Shown here in pieces: positions 59,761-64,000 of a stretch of 64,000 nt of DNA. The DNA comes from Eubacterium plexicaudatum ASF492 (GTDB lineage Bacteria > Bacillota > Clostridia > Lachnospirales > Lachnospiraceae), in contig NZ_AQFT02000001.1 in the NCBI RefSeq assembly GCF_000364225.2, positions 124,001-188,000 of the forward strand, read 5' to 3'. The notes beneath the pieces were generated by a model. It did not search any database. It saw only the letters and a program-made list of their open reading frames with translations, and was not told the DNA's origin. The first letter of the stretch is position 1, and each line of letters starts with the position of its first letter. The position numbers and the translations under genes are program-made.

Positions 59761-60635
59761 ATGACATTATTGACTTATCAGGTGTTTCAGACCGCGGCAA
59801 ATATCGGCAGTTTTCAAAAAGCTGCCGATATTCTGGGACTGACACCATCTGCAATCAGCCATACGATATCTTCGATGGAACATGAACTTGGATTTAATGT
59901 GTTAACCCGCAGCAAATCGGGCATTACACTGACCAATTACGGAGAGCATCTGCTGCCCTATGTCAATGCGGTTTTAAACAGTGACGAAAGCCTGCGGCAG
60001 GCTATTGCAGAACTGAACGGTTTGAAGCAGGGCAAGGTGAAAATTGCGGTCTTTTCCAGCGTATGTACGAACTGGCTGCCGGAAATTATGCGTTCTTTTG
60101 AAAAGCAGTATTCGAAAATCAAGATTGAAGTATTTCAGGGAACGTATGACGATGTCTATTACTGGATTAAAAATGGCGTAGTGGATCTTGGATTTTTATC
60201 CGTATCGAGTGCAAAAGATATTCCAATCGAACCTCTGTATAAAGATCCGCTGCTTTGCGTTCTGCCCAAAGGTGCAAAAAGGACTGCGCCTGTCCATATA
60301 TGGATATCGAAGAGATGCGTGCGCATCAGTTTGTGACACAGCGCGAATGTACGGATGCGGATATTCAAAATTTTTTAAAAGAAAATTCACTGCGCATCAA
60401 ATCGAATTATCATGTCGTAGACGATCTTTCAACGATTGCGCTTGTGGCAAAAGGCTTTGGAATCTGTCTGATGCCGGAGCTTGTTATGCGGGATATCCCA
60501 TACGAGGTAGACTGCTACCCCGTATATCCGCAGACGTGCCGCATTATCGGAATTGCCGCATTGCATCCGGAATTTATGGCGCCGGCGGTGCGAACCCTGT
60601 ATAACCATATTCTGGAAAAATATAAAAGTATCTAG
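59761..60635 (+). CDS. LysR-family transcriptional regulator (frame broken near 60297)
   Basis: About 292 residues when restored. FQKAADILGLTPSAISHTIS at residues 20-40 is the winged helix-turn-helix, with LGFNVLTRSKSGITLTNYGE after it. The effector domain continues after one base near 60297 as PYMDIEEMRAHQFVTQRECT. It lies eight bases after porB and is probably co-transcribed; it may control the por genes or the gene at 60804. Unlike most LysR genes it is not divergent from its likely target. Confidence 0.88.
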
Positions 60636-60660
60636 TGCTCCATCCGGGTACTACCTACCT

Positions 60661-60709
60661 AAAGTCACTTTTAAATGACGATTGTCATGTTATTTAAAAG
60701 TGACTTTTT
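60661..60709. terminator. Strong terminator after the por-lysR operon
   Basis: AAAGTCACTTTTAAAT pairs perfectly with ATTTAAAAGTGACTTT over a 16-base loop and then TTG. The 16-bp stem is the longest in the window and may work in both directions. Confidence 0.88.
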
Positions 60710-60803
60710 GTGCTGTTTCTGTTGTTGAATAAAGGAGAAGAGTGTCGTATGATTAGGATATAAAGAAAAAGATACTACCACACGGGGAGAAGGGGGCAGA
60801 AAT

Positions 60804-61853
60804 ATGTATGATGTGATTATTGTCGGGGCGGGGCCGGCCGGAAGTACGGCGGCAAAATTATTGGCAGAAAAAGGATTCGGAGTTTTGCTGATAGAAAAGT
60901 TTAAAATACCACGTTATAAATCATGTTCCGGTATTCTGATCAAAAAGACACTGATGCTGATCGACCGTTATTTTGGAGAAAGCGTACCGGAATCCGTTAT
61001 GTGTGAACCGGTTGAAAACAAAGGCATGATTTTTACGAATGACAAAGGCAAGGAATATCGTTTTGAACAGGAAGGACGAAACATCTGGCGCAGCTCTTTT
61101 GACTACTGGCTTGTTCGGAAAGCAGAAGAGAGCGGAGCTGTCGTCAGAGATGATACGATTGCCGTTTCCTGCGAAGAAAAGGGAAATTTTGTGAGTGTCA
61201 GGCTGCATGGGAAAAAGGCAGATATAAAATCGGGCACACAAACGTATACGGAAGAAGCAAGGTATCTTCTGGACTGTGAAGGCGTGGCCTGTGTGTTAAA
61301 ACAAAAGATTATGAAAACGGTTCCCGCATATATTACGACCTATCAGACGTTTCAGGCGGGAACGATAGATCTGGATCCGCACTATTTTTATGCGTATCTG
61401 CAGCCGGAGCTGTCGGAGTATGATGCCTGGTTCAATGTGAAGGACGATTTGCTTGTACTGGGAGTGGCGGTAAAAGATACGGGAAAAATACGCCATTTTT
61501 ATAATGAGTTTTTAGGATATATGAAACGGTATCACAACCTGAAAATCGAAGAGCAGATAAAATCGGAGAAATGGCTGATGCCGCGGATTCGTCCGGGGTG
61601 CCAGATTGATTATGGTGTCAGGCATGTTTTCTTTGCAGGAGAAACGGCCGGATTTTTAAATCCGATGGGAGAAGGCATTTCTGCGGCGATGGAAAGCGGT
61701 TATCAGGCGGCCTGTGCGATTGCGGATCATTTTGACTATTTGGATCAGGTTTATGCGGCTTATGGGCAGAGTACGGAAAACATGCGGTCTTATATGCAAA
61801 GACAGTGGAGCCTGACCGGAGAAATGGCGGAAACCTTTCAGGAAATGAAATAA
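60804..61853 (+). CDS. FAD-dependent oxidoreductase, geranylgeranyl reductase family
   Basis: A 349-residue flavoprotein. DVIIVGAGPAGSTAAKLLAE is the FAD-binding motif, with IEKFKIPRYKSCSGILIKKT typical of the geranylgeranyl reductase group, and HVFFAGETAGFLNPMGEGIS the second FAD motif. Archaeal members reduce isoprenoid chains; in Clostridia the substrate is not defined. It has a GGGAG-type site and stands between the por terminator and the chemoreceptor gene. Confidence 0.88.
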   Translation: MYDVIIVGAGPAGSTAAKLLAEKGFGVLLIEKFKIPRYKSCSGILIKKTLMLIDRYFGESVPESVMCEPVENKGMIFTNDKGKEYRFEQEGRNIWRSSFDYWLVRKAEESGAVVRDDTIAVSCEEKGNFVSVRLHGKKADIKSGTQTYTEEARYLLDCEGVACVLKQKIMKTVPAYITTYQTFQAGTIDLDPHYFYAYLQPELSEYDAWFNVKDDLLVLGVAVKDTGKIRHFYNEFLGYMKRYHNLKIEEQIKSEKWLMPRIRPGCQIDYGVRHVFFAGETAGFLNPMGEGISAAMESGYQAACAIADHFDYLDQVYAAYGQSTENMRSYMQRQWSLTGEMAETFQEMK

Positions 61854-61862
61854 TAAATTTAT

Positions 61863-63701
61863 GTGGAGTCCGCCGAAGAATATTTAAAGGCATTTGCGTT
61901 GAGTGGTGAAGTAAGACAGCTTTTAGCCGATCCGGACAATGCGGATCTGCTGCAAAAAGCACAGCAATATACAATAGATTTTTCAAATGTTAAAGGTATT
62001 TTTGAGGGCCTGTACATTGCGGATACAAATACATATGTGCTGACGCATACATCTTCCGGAGCGGTCGGGATTACAACCCGTGAAGGTGAATCTCTGGAAA
62101 CTTTTCAAAATACAATTCTGGCGAGTCAGGAGCTTACGAATCTGGGCATTATGCAGTCTCCGGGAACCGGAAATATGGTAATTTCGATGTATTATCCGAT
62201 TTACGAAGGAAAGACATGTCTGGGGTTTGTCGGTGCGGGCGTTTATGCGGACCGCTTAATGGATGCATTGTTAGATCTGGAGCTGAAAAACCTTCCGGAA
62301 AGCAAATATGTGTTTATGAATGCACAGACAGGTGTTTATATCTATCATGAAGATGAATCCCTGCTGAATACACAGGCAGAAGAAAAAGGACATGTGGAAA
62401 TTATAAAACATGTGCAGGATGCGGGCAATACCGATACCACATTATATACATACGAGAATGAAAAAGGAAAAAATCAGCTTGTCGTATATAAATATCTGGA
62501 CAACAGAGACTGGATCTTTATGCTTCAGGCAGACGCTTCCAAGGTATATGGTTCCGTCAGCATGGTAAGAATTTTAATGGGTGCAGCCTGTGCGGGAGTA
62601 GCCGCCATTATTATTCTTGTAACACTGCTTATCCTAAGCAAAACCGGAAAAGAACTGATGGTAGTGGAACATGCCATATCCGGTCTGAGTGAATTTGATC
62701 TGGATGCGGACAAAGGACTGGAATCGTTTTATGGCAGAAAAGATGAGGTTGGTATGATTGCCTATGCGACACACAAGGTCTGCAAACATTTAAAAGCGGC
62801 AATCGAAGATATGGAACGGATTTTAAGTGAAATTGCAGATGGCAACCTGACGGTTGATGTGACAAAAAATGAAAGCTACTATATCGGTGGGCTTAAGATG
62901 CTGACCGGAAGCCTGCAGGCAATTCGTTCCAAACTTATGAAAGTGATAAAAGAAATATCGTTTGTATCTCATCAGGTCAATGCGGAAGCCGGGCAGGTGC
63001 TGTCCAGAGCGGATTCCATGTCGCAGGGAGCGGAGGAACAGGCATTATCGGTACAGGCGCTGGGCGATGCCATCAGCAATATTGAGCAGCAGGCGGATTC
63101 TACCGCAAAATTTGCAAGTCTTGCCAAAGAAGAGAATGTCCGTACCCATCAGCGCATTGAAACGTGCAGCAGTGATATGCTGAACCTGATGTCTGCGATG
63201 CAGACGATTGATGAAAAATCCAAAGAGATTATTAAAGTTATTAAGACAATTGAAGATATTGCTTCCCAGACGAATATTTTATCGCTGAATGCCGCCGTTG
63301 AAGCAGCATGGGCAGGCGAAGCCGGAAAAGGGTTTGCGGTTGTGGCAGATGAAGTCCGGATGCTGGCAGGGCAGTCTGCGGAGGCAGCCAGAAATACGGC
63401 ATTTTTAATTCGGGAAACGGTTACGGCGGTCGAAACGGGCAGTCATATTTCCGACCTTACCAATCAGGCGCTGCAGGAAGTGGTAGCAAGCGCGGAACAT
63501 GTATCCGATGCGGTGTCATCCATATTTGAAGCCGCAGATGATCAGCCCGGCGCGGTGGAACGAATTTCTCAGGAACTGGAACGCATATCGGATGTTGTTC
63601 GCAGCAACGGAGATGTGGTAAAGGATTCTGCGGCAGTCAGTGAAAAAATGTCGGAACAGGCAGCAATGCTGAAAGAACAGGTGTCCAAATTTCACGTTTA
63701 A
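61863..63701 (+). CDS. Methyl-accepting chemotaxis protein lacking its N-terminal anchor
   Basis: A 612-residue frame from GTG 61863, without a clear ribosome binding site. Residues 1-220 are a dCache-like sensor, one membrane helix follows (about 235-260), then HAMP-like and signalling domains ending in KEQVSKFHV. The first membrane helix and the start of the sensor, about 50-70 residues, are missing; the gene abuts the previous stop, so a deletion is probable. The signalling hairpin reads [20 protein letters not shown], with Trp where Arg is almost invariant. Confidence 0.85.
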   Translation: MESAEEYLKAFALSGEVRQLLADPDNADLLQKAQQYTIDFSNVKGIFEGLYIADTNTYVLTHTSSGAVGITTREGESLETFQNTILASQELTNLGIMQSPGTGNMVISMYYPIYEGKTCLGFVGAGVYADRLMDALLDLELKNLPESKYVFMNAQTGVYIYHEDESLLNTQAEEKGHVEIIKHVQDAGNTDTTLYTYENEKGKNQLVVYKYLDNRDWIFMLQADASKVYGSVSMVRILMGAACAGVAAIIILVTLLILSKTGKELMVVEHAISGLSEFDLDADKGLESFYGRKDEVGMIAYATHKVCKHLKAAIEDMERILSEIADGNLTVDVTKNESYYIGGLKMLTGSLQAIRSKLMKVIKEISFVSHQVNAEAGQVLSRADSMSQGAEEQALSVQALGDAISNIEQQADSTAKFASLAKEENVRTHQRIETCSSDMLNLMSAMQTIDEKSKEIIKVIKTIEDIASQTNILSLNAAVEAAWAGEAGKGFAVVADEVRMLAGQSAEAARNTAFLIRETVTAVETGSHISDLTNQALQEVVASAEHVSDAVSSIFEAADDQPGAVERISQELERISDVVRSNGDVVKDSAAVSEKMSEQAAMLKEQVSKFHV

Positions 63702-63794
63702 AAAAAGTGCGGGGAAAGCCGAAAATGTTTGACTCCGTAAAACGGGCATGGTAAGATTATGAATAAAAAATGCATCAAACAGGAGGAGACAACT

Positions 63795-64000
63795 ATGGAT
63801 AATGTATTTTGATGGACCATCCGCTGATTCAACATAAGATTTCCATGCTGCGGGACAAAAGGACAGGAACAAATGAGTTTCGCAAACTGGTGGAGGAAAT
63901 CGCCGTTTTAATGGGGTATGAGGCATTTCGTGATCTGCCGGTGGAATCGGTGGAGGTGGAAACACCGATTGAATCATGTATGACGCCGATGATAGCGGGC
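63795..64000 (+). CDS. upp: Uracil phosphoribosyltransferase, N-terminal part (frame broken near 63810)
   Basis: ATG 63795 follows AGGAGGAG. One base added near 63810 gives [20 protein letters not shown], then [20 protein letters not shown] and [13 protein letters not shown] at the window edge, the usual start of Upp. The enzyme salvages uracil with PRPP to UMP. The rest of the gene, with the PRPP site, lies outside the window. Confidence 0.88.

Overview
The window reads as the chromosome of a low-to-mid GC anaerobic Firmicute, most likely a Lachnospiraceae member of the Clostridia. Support comes from the DUF512-der-plsY-gpsA order, an LL-diaminopimelate aminotransferase route to lysine and cell wall, an ANTAR regulator next to glnA, a four-subunit pyruvate:ferredoxin oxidoreductase, purine-rich ribosome binding sites and classic -35/-10 promoters. 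No rRNA, tRNA or CRISPR array was recognised.

Layout. 1-6711 is part of a surface polysaccharide locus: GtrA-like flippase end, two family 2 glycosyltransferases, a large membrane protein, and CDP-sugar genes rfbF, rfbH and an SDR reductase/epimerase. 6712-7700 is a graveyard of IS200-like and IS1634-like transposase remnants, followed by an intact serine recombinase. 8477-14123 holds an MBOAT acyltransferase, a DltD/AlgJ-like SGNH protein, an FkbH-type HAD protein, an acyl carrier protein and a shortened VOC gene. I read this as a Dlt-like surface acylation system charged by FkbH instead of DltA; it is the most interesting locus here. A DUF1703-type ATPase follows. 15992-24794 is housekeeping: DUF512, der, plsY, gpsA, then folC-folE-folP-folBK and a CPBP protease. 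24879-27436 holds small genes, a ribbon-helix-helix protein and a decayed bla-type regulatory locus (blaI with its operator, broken sensor). 27535-32363 is hisA (eukaryotic type), glnA, an ANTAR regulator, dapF and dapL. 32474-39090 is an alpha-galactoside module: AraC regulator, sugar ABC transporter without ATPase, and a GH36 alpha-galactosidase. 39272-42472 has hflX and a GNAT protein running into a SWIM-protein C-terminal region. 42577-48284 is a second polysaccharide segment: sugar transferase, epimerase, CapD-like dehydratase, ABC flippase. 48452-50396 is an ECF sigma factor, a DUF4179 protein and a His-rich secreted peptide. Then come trpB2, a NitT/TauT-like ABC pair, a large Ig-like surface protein, por genes with a LysR regulator, a geranylgeranyl-reductase-family flavoprotein, a chemoreceptor and the start of upp.

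Caution on quality: about thirty reading frames are broken, and nearly all breaks are cured by adding back one base, often in an A or T run. Broken genes include gpsA, hflX, upp and porB, so most breaks are probably sequence errors, not decay. I give the restored spans and state the break sites.
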